DNA of 64,000 nucleotides from Methanosuratincola petrocarbonis (GCA_030522375.1 CP130488.1:930001-994000); one strand, 5' to 3'. Positions 40,649-48,611 are shown, counted from the first letter of the stretch. A program made the numbers and translations. The notes: generated by a model from the sequence alone, not told the origin.

Positions 40649-40662
40649 AAAAAAAGAAAAAA
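40649..40662 (-). terminator. T-rich terminator of the mcrBGA operon
   Basis: On the minus strand TTTTTTCTTTTTTT begins 14 nt after the mcrA stop. It is the strongest T tract next to an operon end in the window, as expected for a highly expressed unit. Confidence 0.6.
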
Positions 40663-40675
40663 GGTTTTTGGTTGC

Positions 40676-42346
40676 TTATCGGCTCGGTATGATGAGGGAC
40701 CTCTCGCCCGCAGGCATGAACTCCCTCAGAGCGCCCTTGCCGAAGCAGAGCCGCGGGTGCGTGAAGTCGAACTTCAGGTCCTTGTCGGCGAATGCTATCT
40801 TTATCAGCGGGTTGGTCGTCCACGCGTCGCCCCTTCCGCTGTGCGCAGCCTGGACAATGCCCGTGTGCGCCGACTGGTGCCCTACGTTCAGGGCGTAGTT
40901 CGGGTAGTTCACGCCCCTCAGGTTGAAGGGAAGGCCCTCGTCGCTCCTGTACGAGAAGCTATTCGCCGAACCGCACTGGTCCTGCTGGTCGTAGCCGTAG
41001 AAGCCGAGCCTGCCCATCTCCTCCTTGTGGAGAAGCTGGCTCAGGTACCAGCCGTTGATACCAGCAGTGCAGTTGCCCGTAGCCAGCGAGACGGCGACGC
41101 CTGCGCCTGCGGCCACAACAGCAGCCCTCTGCGAGCCGCCGAAGTGAGTCTCCATCAGCGCTGGGAAGCGCTCGTACTGCTCGAGCCCGTAGAGCGAGAC
41201 TTCGGTCGCGATATCCTTTATCAGGTCCCAGCTTGGCTTAGCCTTGCCGAATCCGCCGAACTTCTTCTTGACATAGTCCGCGCCGTAGTAGCAGAAGTCG
41301 TCGAGAATGTTGTCGGTGTAGGTGCAAGTCGCGTACTGCGTGAAGCCCACTCCACCGGACATGTAGCTGCCGAACCAGAACTGGTCGTAGAGCACGGCGC
41401 CCATCGAGATCGCCTCTAGCGCGACCCATGTCGGATCCTCGGGCTTAACCCTCGATGCCTGGCACATGTCCGCAACATATCCGAGCGGGACGCCTCCTGG
41501 CTCGTTCGGGCCCCTAGCGCGCCTCCACGGCATCAGGGTGCCCATCTCGATTACCTCTGCGTGCTTCGCGGCAAAGGCGAACTCGCCGATTGCGGCCTCA
41601 CCAGCCATCAGCTTGTAGGCATTCACCATCGACATCGAGATCTGCATCGCAGACCACCTCGACATCGTGCCTCCGTCGCAGGTCATGGCCACTATTGTCG
41701 GCATGCGGAGGACCTGGTATATCTTCTTGCCTACGGCAGCCTTCAGCTGTGCAGCCTGGTCAGCCGGGAACTCCTTGTTTATGTCAATGAGGAAGCGCTT
41801 GTCAATCTCGTCCGCGAGCTCATCGTCGCCGGTGAAGACCTTGACATACGAGTCAGAGACGAGTCCTGGGTGGGTCTCGACCATGTGCTCCTGGATCACA
41901 GCAGCACCTGGCAGCGCGTGGTTCAGCACTTCGAGGTAGTGGTTCACCGTCTCAGGTGTGACCTCCTTCCCGAGCCGCTTCTGTAGGACCATGTGGGCAG
42001 CGTCGAGGCCGACTATGACAGTCCTCCTGATGTCGTGCCACATCTGCTGCATCGCGGCATTGTTGATGAAGTGGAGGTCGTCGCCCTCGCAGTATATGTC
42101 GGTCTGCGATAATCTGTAAGGCATCAGGACTCTCTGCCCCAGCGGGATGCCGCCGAGGTGCATCTCGGGGTTGTAGAACGGGATGCCCCTTTCCTTTGCC
42201 AGCTTGGTTCCCCACTCGACGAATTCCCTCTTCCTCTTCGACTGCTTCCATCCGTCGTATATGTAGAACTTGGTATACTTCTCTTCTGGAGACTCCTTGA
42301 ACTTCTTCCTGAGTGCTTCCAAGAACATCTTCTTTTCAGTTGCCAT
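40676..42346 (-). CDS. mcrA: Methyl-coenzyme M reductase alpha subunit
   Basis: Catalytic subunit that, with McrB and McrG, reduces methyl-CoM with coenzyme B to methane, or the reverse. 556 residues, standard length. Active-site and modified positions map cleanly: Q152 (nickel axial ligand, AVIQEHMVE), H262 (methyl-His, AKHAEV), R276 (methyl-Arg, WRRARG), F335 and Y338 (GGVGFTQYA), Q406 (GGSQRAAV), F449-Y450-G451 with thioglycine G451, D456 and C458 (GFYGYDQQDQCG). Departures from euryarchaeal McrA include ATCTYTDNILDDFCYYG. This is a methane-type MCR, not an alkyl-CoM reductase as far as these residues tell. It ends the mcrB-mcrG-mcrA operon, with GGAGGAG before ATG 42346. Confidence 0.98.
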   Translation of the reverse strand: MATEKKMFLEALRKKFKESPEEKYTKFYIYDGWKQSKRKREFVEWGTKLAKERGIPFYNPEMHLGGIPLGQRVLMPYRLSQTDIYCEGDDLHFINNAAMQQMWHDIRRTVIVGLDAAHMVLQKRLGKEVTPETVNHYLEVLNHALPGAAVIQEHMVETHPGLVSDSYVKVFTGDDELADEIDKRFLIDINKEFPADQAAQLKAAVGKKIYQVLRMPTIVAMTCDGGTMSRWSAMQISMSMVNAYKLMAGEAAIGEFAFAAKHAEVIEMGTLMPWRRARGPNEPGGVPLGYVADMCQASRVKPEDPTWVALEAISMGAVLYDQFWFGSYMSGGVGFTQYATCTYTDNILDDFCYYGADYVKKKFGGFGKAKPSWDLIKDIATEVSLYGLEQYERFPALMETHFGGSQRAAVVAAGAGVAVSLATGNCTAGINGWYLSQLLHKEEMGRLGFYGYDQQDQCGSANSFSYRSDEGLPFNLRGVNYPNYALNVGHQSAHTGIVQAAHSGRGDAWTTNPLIKIAFADKDLKFDFTHPRLCFGKGALREFMPAGERSLIIPSR

Positions 42347-42359
42347 TCATATCTCCTCC

Positions 42360-43136
42360 TTAGATCCCCTTCACCCTATTTGGATCGAATCCAGCCTCCG
42401 TCCTGAGCATGTGCAGGCGCTGAACGAATTCGACCATTTCTTTGTCCTCCCTGAACGGGACGCCGTCGACCCTGTACTCGCTTGTCATCTCCCTGAGCTC
42501 TTCCTCCTTGATAGGCTTGCCGACTGAGATCGGCTTGTCAAGAGGCACTCCGATCTGATCCTTCACATAGACGACCTCGCCTGTCTTCTTGTCGAAGACG
42601 AATCTCCTGAGTGCGTCGAACATCATTCCGTTCTCGTCCAGCCTCAGAGAGTGGCCGTGGACAGTTGCTCCCCTGATCCCGCACCTTGCAGGATCGAATA
42701 TCTCGGTCTCGACGAGCTCCTTTGCGACCTTCTCCAAGTCACGCTCCCTCATCTCGAGCGGGACCCTGCCCGAGAGGACGCCGATGTCGACTCCTCTGTA
42801 CCTTGTGTGTCCCATCCATGCCCTCATGTATGGGGTCAACGGTGTGAAGTACACGGAGTCGGTGAACTGGATGTACCTGATCCTGTCGCCTGCCTTCGCG
42901 CCTGGCGTCGGCTCAACGAGCTCCCTAATCGGGCATGCCGGCTCCCCCATCTCCTCGAGCGGCGGGTGTACCGACTTGTAAGCCTCTCCTGGAACCCTGT
43001 GGCCCATAAGCTTCACCAGGTCGTCGTCGCTAATCGTCCTCAGCTTCTTCAGCTTGTAGGACGGATCCATGTACTTCTTCCTGTTCTTGGAGACCTTGGA
43101 GCTTCCTGGGTAATACTGTGGCTTGTACTCTACCAT
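42360..43136 (-). CDS. mcrG: Methyl-coenzyme M reductase gamma subunit
   Basis: 258 residues from ATG 43136, one base after the mcrB stop; the longer frame to 43172 lies inside mcrB. Family blocks: YYPGSSKVSKNRKKYMDP, LMGHRVPGEAYKSVHPPLEE, YIQFTDSVYFTPLTPYMRAW, YRGVDIGVLSGRVPLEMRER and CGIRGATVHGHSLRLDENGM, the last contacting F430 and CoM in known structures. Length and order of blocks are normal. It is followed by mcrA after 13 bp, so mcrC and mcrD do not interrupt the operon. Confidence 0.97.
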   Translation of the reverse strand: MVEYKPQYYPGSSKVSKNRKKYMDPSYKLKKLRTISDDDLVKLMGHRVPGEAYKSVHPPLEEMGEPACPIRELVEPTPGAKAGDRIRYIQFTDSVYFTPLTPYMRAWMGHTRYRGVDIGVLSGRVPLEMRERDLEKVAKELVETEIFDPARCGIRGATVHGHSLRLDENGMMFDALRRFVFDKKTGEVVYVKDQIGVPLDKPISVGKPIKEEELREMTSEYRVDGVPFREDKEMVEFVQRLHMLRTEAGFDPNRVKGI

Positions 43137-43137
43137 T

Positions 43138-44472
43138 TTAGATACCTCCATGGATTGAAACTGCTGCCTCATTCACGTACCTCAGCGGCTCCCTCAGCTC
43201 GGGCACCTCGCTCAGCGTCTCACCGACTACGCCGCTGATCTTCTCGGGCGTGTAGATGACTGTGCCCGCATCGAGCGCGACTGCTGCGGCAACGCAGGGT
43301 ATTGTGAAGCCCTTGCTGTGCCTTGTCACGATGTGGTTTCCGTGGAATACTGCTGGGTTGCCTCCGCCGTAGATCGAGTGGCTGAAGAATGCCATCTCAA
43401 CTCCTGTGCCTGCTACCCTACCGAAGTCGACTCCGGGCAGGCCCGTTTCCCTCTCTATGAGGTCGTTGAAGTATATGAACACGGACGGGCAGTGCTGCAT
43501 CGACCTAGCCGAGCCGCAGGTGATCATTGTTCCTGCCAGCAGGCCTGCTGCAGCGTATGCATTCCACTTGTTGAGGTCGTCAGTCGTGTACGCCGTGTAC
43601 CCAGAAGGCTTCTTCTCGAGCGGCTTGATGACGCCGTCTGCGATCGCCCTCTTGACGGTGGATATCGCCACATCACCGAGGGTGCCGGTCTTAGAGTTCT
43701 CCTTCACAATGTCGTAGACCAGGTTGTTGGCGTTCAGACCCTGGTAGGCTAGCCCTAGCAGGTGTAGCCTCTCGAAGTTGCCGATCGCATCGCCCATCTC
43801 GAACATGGCTGCCTGCTCCAGTATCGAGGAGAGGGCTGCCGCGTTCATCGCGTTCTTCTTGGTGATAAGGGCAATATGCGCGCACGGGACGTTCCTAAGA
43901 GCGTATCCCATACCTTCATTCTGTTGCGGAACCGACAATAGTGACGACACGTTTCCGCCGAGCGGTTCCATCGTCTGCGGGTACCTGCCCCAGACAGCCG
44001 CATGGACCAAGTCAGCGTCCCATAGGTTGACCTTGAAGTTTTCGACAATTGTGCAGCAGAGCGCGGCGGCAGTCGCTGTGAATCCTGTGGTGTATTCGAC
44101 GCCTGCATTCAGCCTCTTTGCCGGAACCTTCACAAGGAGGTGCTTTCCTCCCTTGAGGACCTTGACCTCAGTGTCGTCGTCCTTGGTCACCTGAAGGCAA
44201 CTCTTGAGGCTGTCTGCGATGCTCTCAGCATTCTTGACCAGGTCCAGCTTCAAGGACCTGCCCTTGATTATGCACCATTTGCCACCAACTTCTCCGGTCG
44301 CCAGGGCCTTCTCAACGCCCTCAAGGTTCACAGAAACGCACTGCTTAACATAGGAGATAATCTTCTGCATTGCTGGGTTGCGCAATGGGCTCAGAGCTTC
44401 GACGGGAACCTTGGAGGCGAAAACGCGGCCACGATCGTCGTATAGATCTACTTTATCCGGATATTTCGCCAT
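43138..44472 (-). CDS. mcrB: Methyl-coenzyme M reductase beta subunit
   Basis: 444 residues from ATG 44472, which has GAGAGGAG about 6 nt upstream; the longer frame to 44559 crosses the promoter. Blocks seen: MAKYPDKVDLYDDRGRVF, GGNVSSLLSVPQQNEGMGYA, NAMNAAALSSILEQAAMFEM, LHLLGLAYQGLNANN and the substrate-channel segment FFSHSIYGGGNPAVFHGNH. Channel residues F362, Y368, G370 and H380 match Methanothermobacter F361, Y367, G369 and H379. The phrase GGGNPAVFHGNH replaces the commoner GGGGPGIFNGNH, a small lineage-specific change next to the coenzyme B path. First gene of the mcr operon. Confidence 0.97.
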   Translation of the reverse strand: MAKYPDKVDLYDDRGRVFASKVPVEALSPLRNPAMQKIISYVKQCVSVNLEGVEKALATGEVGGKWCIIKGRSLKLDLVKNAESIADSLKSCLQVTKDDDTEVKVLKGGKHLLVKVPAKRLNAGVEYTTGFTATAAALCCTIVENFKVNLWDADLVHAAVWGRYPQTMEPLGGNVSSLLSVPQQNEGMGYALRNVPCAHIALITKKNAMNAAALSSILEQAAMFEMGDAIGNFERLHLLGLAYQGLNANNLVYDIVKENSKTGTLGDVAISTVKRAIADGVIKPLEKKPSGYTAYTTDDLNKWNAYAAAGLLAGTMITCGSARSMQHCPSVFIYFNDLIERETGLPGVDFGRVAGTGVEMAFFSHSIYGGGNPAVFHGNHIVTRHSKGFTIPCVAAAVALDAGTVIYTPEKISGVVGETLSEVPELREPLRYVNEAAVSIHGGI

Positions 44473-44520
44473 AGAACTCCTCTCTTTCAGTTTTGTTGCG
44501 TGTATTTTAAAGATGTATGG

Positions 44521-44530
44521 AATATTAAAG
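44521..44530 (-). promoter_or_regulatory. TATA-like box of the mcrBGA operon
   Basis: Read on the minus strand CTTTAATATT predicts a transcript start near 44500, leaving a ~28-nt leader that contains GAGAGGAG. A second AT box, CTTTAAAAT (44504-44512), is too close to leave room for that Shine-Dalgarno. Confidence 0.45.
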
Positions 44531-44604
44531 CCTTGCCTAAACACAGTAATAATCTGCACTTAAGGACCCTGCAATAACAACAGGTTATATTCGCATCACT
44601 TGTG

Positions 44605-45159
44605 TTACAAAAGCTTGGTTGAAAGTATCTTGTCGACAAGAATGTTAAGCGAGTCGATTATGTTCGATTCCTCGACCTTGATGGTAACGATCGGGATCCT
44701 AACGAACTTCTCCACAGTGGCGGCGACGATGGAGGCGCAAACCAGACCCTGCACCCTATCCCGCTCAGCCCTTATGGCGCAGATTATGGCCTCCTCCAGA
44801 TTGTTCGCAGGGTATTCCTTCACGATTACTTTTTTTCCCTTCACTGGGAGCTGGTGCTTTGACAGAGAATTGAGGGCTGGGCGGGCTGCAATTATCCCAA
44901 CTGTGATGTCCCCTTCAGCCTCCCTGCTCTGCGACGTCAGGTACCTGATCACTTCCCTAAACGTAGACAGCCGGACGTCCCTCTCCTCTGAGAGAATCTT
45001 GTTTATTGTGCTGACGGGGATCCCGGAGCCGGCGCTTAGGTCCCTGACGGTGATGCCCTTCCTCTTCATGACTGACTTCAGCATCTCTGCGAACTTCTCG
45101 TTCGACTCCATTGCTGCGGAGATCAGTTCCTCGTATAGATCGTAGACTTCCATTTCCAT
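44605..45159 (-). CDS. XRE-type HTH regulator with C-terminal sensory domain
   Basis: About 184 residues. After a short helical start (LYEELISAAMESNEKFAEML), a Cro/CI-type HTH reads GITVRDLSAGSGIPVSTINK...RLSTFREVIRYL. The C-terminal ~105 residues form an alpha/beta domain (DITVGIIAARPALNSLSKH, KKVIVKEYPANNLEEAIIC, VQGLVCASIVAATVEKFVRI) that could sense a small molecule. ATG 45159 has AGGGTG upstream. It is the last gene of the ABC importer operon (10-bp gap after the ATPase) and sits 132 bp upstream of mcrB, so it may tie sulfonate supply to mcr expression. I know no characterised homologue. Confidence 0.8.
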   Translation of the reverse strand: MEMEVYDLYEELISAAMESNEKFAEMLKSVMKRKGITVRDLSAGSGIPVSTINKILSEERDVRLSTFREVIRYLTSQSREAEGDITVGIIAARPALNSLSKHQLPVKGKKVIVKEYPANNLEEAIICAIRAERDRVQGLVCASIVAATVEKFVRIPIVTIKVEESNIIDSLNILVDKILSTKLL

Positions 45160-45169
45160 GCAGGACACC

Positions 45170-45934
45170 CTAAAGCGCAGTGATCTCCTCCTGGAGGTAC
45201 CTGAGGATCTTCTCCCTGTACGATATGAAGGGGGGGCTCAGCCTCGCCCTAGGGTATTCGAGGTCCACGTTGACCAGGGCTTTCACGCTCGCCGGTCGCT
45301 TGGTCAGGACGACGATGTCCTGCCCGAGGAAGACAGCCTCGTCTACGTTGTGGGTTATGAATATCACTGTCTTGCTCAGCTTCGACCAGACGTTCAGCAG
45401 CTCCTTCTGGAGTATCTGCCGGGTCTGGGCATCGAGATCCGCAAATGGCTCGTCCATGAGTATTATTTCAGGATCCACAGCCATTGCCCTGGCGATCGCA
45501 ACGCGTTTCTTCATGCCGCCCGAGATCTGGTGAGGGTAGTAGCCCTCAAATCCTTTCAGACCAACCATAGCTATGAACTCCCTGGCTGTGGAATCAACAT
45601 CTCCCTTGTTCCTAGTCACTTCCAAGCCGAATTTCACGTTGTCTAGCACAGTTTTCCAAGGCAGCAGCGAATCTTCTTGGAATATGACCCCGAAGCGATT
45701 CTTCTTGGGGTCCGGCGGGTTGCCCTTGACGAGCACATTCCCGCTCGTCGGCTGCAGTAAGCCGCACATCAACCGCAGGAGGGTGGTCTTGCCGCAGCCT
45801 GACGGCCCGACGATGCAGACAAATCTACCTTCTTCCACACTGAGGGTGATGTTTTTTATTACCTCAATCTTCTCTTTGCCTGACTCGAAGAATTTTCCGA
45901 CCGCGTTGAGCTCAATAGCGGCTACCAAAGTCAT
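45170..45934 (-). CDS. ABC importer ATPase, nitrate/sulfonate/taurine type (SsuB/TauB-like)
   Basis: About 254 residues. Walker A GPSGCGKTTLL, Q-loop FQEDSLLPWKTVLDNV (the LLPW form is typical of the sulfonate/nitrate subfamily), signature ISGGMKKRVAIARA, Walker B ILMDEPFADLDAQTR and switch ITHNVDEAVFLG. It powers the permease encoded directly upstream. GTG 45937 or ATG 45934 starts it; the permease stop is 45938-45940. The domain order and gene order (binding protein, permease, ATPase) are those of SsuABC/TauABC importers. The substrate is inferred below from context, not from this gene. Confidence 0.9.
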   Translation of the reverse strand: MTLVAAIELNAVGKFFESGKEKIEVIKNITLSVEEGRFVCIVGPSGCGKTTLLRLMCGLLQPTSGNVLVKGNPPDPKKNRFGVIFQEDSLLPWKTVLDNVKFGLEVTRNKGDVDSTAREFIAMVGLKGFEGYYPHQISGGMKKRVAIARAMAVDPEIILMDEPFADLDAQTRQILQKELLNVWSKLSKTVIFITHNVDEAVFLGQDIVVLTKRPASVKALVNVDLEYPRARLSPPFISYREKILRYLQEEITAL

Positions 45935-45937
45935 CAC

Positions 45938-46729
45938 CTATGCCTTGACCTCGACCCTCCACTTGAAGAGCCGCTTTTCAGCGGTCAGGATGCCATAGTT
46001 GAGCACCAGACCGATTATTCCGATGGTTATCATCCCGACAATCACGACATCAATCTGCAGGAGGTTCGCGTACTTAATTATCAGCCGCCCCAGCCCCACA
46101 GGCTCCCCGCCGATCATCTCAGCGGCCACAATGCACATCCACCCCACCCCCAGACCCACCCTCAACCCGCTCATGACCTCAGGGAGCGCGCTGGGGAAGA
46201 CTATCCTTGATGTGATCGTACTGCTGTCAGCTCCGAATGTCTTAGCCATGTCCACGAGGACCGGGGATGTGCGCTTCACCCCCGCGATTGTGTTGAGGAG
46301 TATCGGGAAGAAGGCGCCTACCCAGATCAGGAAGATGTACCGCCCCAAGCCGCTGAGGAGTATTATGGAGAGGGGGATCCAGGCGATCGGGGGTATGAAC
46401 CGAATGGGCTCTATTATCGGCGTGGAAAAACTGTTCACGGAAGGCTTCAGCCCCATGAAGACCCCCAGCGGGATTGCTGTGACCCCCGCGAAGCCAAAGC
46501 CCAGTAGCACCCTGTAGATGCTCATGAGCGAGTGCGAGTACAGGGTGTACCCGTCGATGTCCCCTGTCATGGAGAGCCTTACGAATGCCTGAAGCACTTC
46601 ATAGGGCCCAGGAAGGAATGGCGAATTCATGGACCAAGCGGCCAGTTGCCAGATGAGAAAGAATGCGGCTAGGGAGAGACCCCCTAGCAGCATGCCCTTT
46701 ACCCGATCGAGGCGCTCCATCCGAATCAC
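45938..46729 (-). CDS. ABC importer permease, sulfonate/taurine type (SsuC/TauC-like)
   Basis: 263 residues with six or so membrane segments (first at GMLLGGLSLAAFFLIWQLAAW; others at LLGFGFAGVTAIPLGVFMGL, YIFLIWVGAFFPILLNTIAG and the C-terminal VVIVGMITIGIIGLVLNYGI). The EAA coupling loop is AKTFGADSSTITSRIVFPSA followed by LPEVMSGLR, the pattern of the nitrate/sulfonate/taurine permeases. It is likely a homodimer in the membrane. The start is GTG 46729 or ATG 46720; neither has a strong Shine-Dalgarno, consistent with coupling to the binding-protein gene 6 bp upstream. Confidence 0.9.
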   Translation of the reverse strand: MIRMERLDRVKGMLLGGLSLAAFFLIWQLAAWSMNSPFLPGPYEVLQAFVRLSMTGDIDGYTLYSHSLMSIYRVLLGFGFAGVTAIPLGVFMGLKPSVNSFSTPIIEPIRFIPPIAWIPLSIILLSGLGRYIFLIWVGAFFPILLNTIAGVKRTSPVLVDMAKTFGADSSTITSRIVFPSALPEVMSGLRVGLGVGWMCIVAAEMIGGEPVGLGRLIIKYANLLQIDVVIVGMITIGIIGLVLNYGILTAEKRLFKWRVEVKA

Positions 46730-46735
46730 AACTGA

Positions 46736-47704
46736 TTAGATGAAGCGCGTATCTATAAATGCGTTTATGAAGGCGTCGACCTGATCGTGCGAAACAGTCG
46801 TCACGACGCCCAGGTCGATCATGGAGTGCAGGAATGTCTTCATGCTCGCAGGGTCAGGGGTCGAAGTGTAGACTATGTGGGAAAGCGCTAGCTCGATGAT
46901 ATCTGATGAATGTCCCGTGACATTCATAGCGATCTGCTTGGCTGATTCTGGGTTGTTGAGGATGTACTGGTTTGCCATCTTGTGCACTTGGGCGAACTTC
47001 TGAACTATGTCTTGGTGCGCTTCGAGGTACTTGTCAGAGACGACCAGCACGCAACACTGGTGGTTGGGCATCAGGTCGTGGGAAGTCAGGAGAACATGTG
47101 CGCCGGACTGTACAACCGCGATGGAAGGTGCGGGCTCCCAGCCGATGAAGCCATCAATCGTCCCCTTGCTGAATTCGAGGGGAAGCGTGGAGATCGACAT
47201 CGGGCTCTTCGTGAGGGTGATGTTCGTCTCCTTGAGAAACATGCTGAGCATTATGTCCTGTATCGTGCCGGTGCCAGGGGTCCCGATTGTTTTACCGTTG
47301 AGATCTTGAGGCGTGTCTATGCCAGCTTCAGTGACTATGGCAGATCCCTCGAGGTTGACTGAAGCGATGACTACAGGCAGGTGTGATTTCGGGTCAGAGA
47401 GGGCTTTTGCCCTTGCAGATATTGCTGGGGGTGCTCCGACGTAGGCGAAGTCCAGCTCGCCGGCCAAAAAGTCCTGCATCAGGGAGGGACCGTTCACGTA
47501 TTCCTTTAACTGTATCTTTATGCCGTACTGCTCGAAGTATCCTTGGTTGATTGCCACAAAGAGTGCAAGGTGATGGAGATCCCCTGTCAGGTGGCCGATC
47601 CTTATGGTTTCGACTTCACGCGGAAAGATCACGCCGGAGGCGTAGAGGGCGCCAACAATTACAATGAGGGCAACTACAGATACAATAAGGATTTTGTTCA
47701 CCAT
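46736..47704 (-). CDS. Membrane-anchored substrate-binding protein, sulfonate/taurine type (SsuA/TauA-like)
   Basis: 322 residues. The N-terminus ILIVSVVALIVIVGALYASG is an uncleaved anchor or signal peptide; no lipobox Cys is present. The periplasmic-binding fold follows: IRIGHLTGDLHHLALFVAIN, LKEYVNGPSLMQDFLAGELD, AYVGAPPAISARAK, TIGTPGTGTIQDIMLSMFLK and DGFIGWEPAPSIAVVQSGAH. These are the positions that hold the ligand in the NMT1/SsuA/TauA group. Ligands of this group are sulfonates, nitrate, bicarbonate or thiamine precursors. Next to mcr, a CoM-like sulfonate is a reasonable guess. Confidence 0.87.
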   Translation of the reverse strand: MVNKILIVSVVALIVIVGALYASGVIFPREVETIRIGHLTGDLHHLALFVAINQGYFEQYGIKIQLKEYVNGPSLMQDFLAGELDFAYVGAPPAISARAKALSDPKSHLPVVIASVNLEGSAIVTEAGIDTPQDLNGKTIGTPGTGTIQDIMLSMFLKETNITLTKSPMSISTLPLEFSKGTIDGFIGWEPAPSIAVVQSGAHVLLTSHDLMPNHQCCVLVVSDKYLEAHQDIVQKFAQVHKMANQYILNNPESAKQIAMNVTGHSSDIIELALSHIVYTSTPDPASMKTFLHSMIDLGVVTTVSHDQVDAFINAFIDTRFI

Positions 47705-47712
47705 ATTTTGCT

Positions 47713-47735
47713 CCCAAAAAAAAACCTCTTTTTGG
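47713..47735 (-). terminator. T-tract with inverted repeat between the DUF4443 gene and the importer operon
   Basis: Minus strand reads CCAAAAAGAGG then TTTTTTTTTGGG. The arms CCAAAAA and TTTTTGG can pair, and the nine-T run should stop transcription from the DUF4443 gene just before the SsuA-like start. It also overlaps the predicted importer transcript start, so it could be regulatory. Confidence 0.5.
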
Positions 47736-47774
47736 TCAGATATATGCTTTTTGTGTACAATTAGGTAATGAAGA

Positions 47775-48410
47775 TCATTGTATGCCCTTCAGATAGAGGA
47801 AGATCGCGAGCGCGCTCATTTCGGCTGAGGCAACGTCATGGGAGAACGCAGCAAGGACATAGTCACCGTCCTGGAGCCTGAACCTGCTCATCAGCTCATA
47901 ATGCGTGGAAGGGCTAGTCTGCGAGAGGTCGTCGGTGATAGAAGGCACGACTATCCGTCCTCCGGAGAAGTGGAAGACGATAGCCCCTTCTGCACCCCAC
48001 CTGATCGCAACGTCCCTCAACTTCAGTACAGAGTGCGCTGACACGTCAAGGTTCACCTGGAGCGCGAACGAGGGGTACGTTACGCCCATCCCGCTGAGGT
48101 CGATCGAGCCGGAGGAGACCATACCTTTCTTGATCTGGCCGAGCACCTCACGGCCGACGGGGGTAAGGGCGCACCCTCCGATGCTGTCGATGCTTATGAG
48201 AGATTGCTGCTGCAGGCGCTTAATAATCGTCCTGACCGAACCCTCCCCAATCCCGAGAACCCTTGACAGCATCACTCGCCCTACCGATTTCGAGGATTCG
48301 ATGATGAGCAATGCCTTTATTACATGAACGGGCGTGTATGCGGCAGCAGGCCCCCTCGGCTGTACTGCCTTGGATAATGACTGGACAAAAGTGCTGTAAG
48401 GGTCAGACAT
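47775..48410 (-). CDS. DUF4443 family winged-helix regulator
   Basis: 211 residues. The N-terminal ~85 residues form a winged helix (YTPVHVIKALLIIESSKSVG, GEGSVRTIIKRLQQQSLISI). The C-terminal DUF4443 part (VTYPSFALQVNLDVSAHSVL, RWGAEGAIVFHFSGGRIVVP) looks like a ligand-sensing domain, and the end is hydrophobic (ALAIFLYLKG). It lies upstream of the importer operon, separated by a T tract. A CGGTAT-N9-ATACCG palindrome 13 bp before its start suggests autoregulation. The target may include the divergent DUF2124 gene or the importer; this is inference. Confidence 0.82.
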   Translation of the reverse strand: MSDPYSTFVQSLSKAVQPRGPAAAYTPVHVIKALLIIESSKSVGRVMLSRVLGIGEGSVRTIIKRLQQQSLISIDSIGGCALTPVGREVLGQIKKGMVSSGSIDLSGMGVTYPSFALQVNLDVSAHSVLKLRDVAIRWGAEGAIVFHFSGGRIVVPSITDDLSQTSPSTHYELMSRFRLQDGDYVLAAFSHDVASAEMSALAIFLYLKGIQ

Positions 48411-48422
48411 GATGAATAATAT

Positions 48423-48443
48423 CGGTATGATGCAATAATACCG
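48423..48443. promoter_or_regulatory. Palindrome CGGTAT-N9-ATACCG upstream of the DUF4443 regulator
   Basis: Perfect 6-bp arms at 48423-48428 and 48438-48443, centred ~23 bp before the regulator's start codon on the minus strand, where the transcript would begin. This is the usual place for a repressor site. Confidence 0.5.
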
Positions 48444-48503
48444 TTTCGGTTTTCATTATGTTTGTCAGTCAAGCCAAGACCCGATTAGGCGAAGGAAAGC
48501 GCA

Positions 48504-48526
48504 CTTTTTCTGACGCCCAGAAAAAG
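48504..48526. promoter_or_regulatory. Perfect 9-bp inverted repeat between divergent genes
   Basis: CTTTTTCTG-ACGCC-CAGAAAAAG, followed by GGCCCTTTTTTGG. It lies between the divergent DUF4443 and DUF2124 genes, so a terminator role is unlikely; it may be an operator or an RNA hairpin in a divergent leader. Confidence 0.45.
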
Positions 48527-48611
48527 GCCCTTTTTTGGTCCCAAGCAAGACGTCTGCTCAATTTTTATAGAGCGTCGAGCTTATTATTCTCAAGGGATCG
48601 GGGTGTTGTTT

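Noticed and set aside
40646..41419. A 257-residue frame antisense to mcrA
   Set aside because: It lies wholly within the highly conserved mcrA gene and starts in the mcr terminator; no family resemblance.
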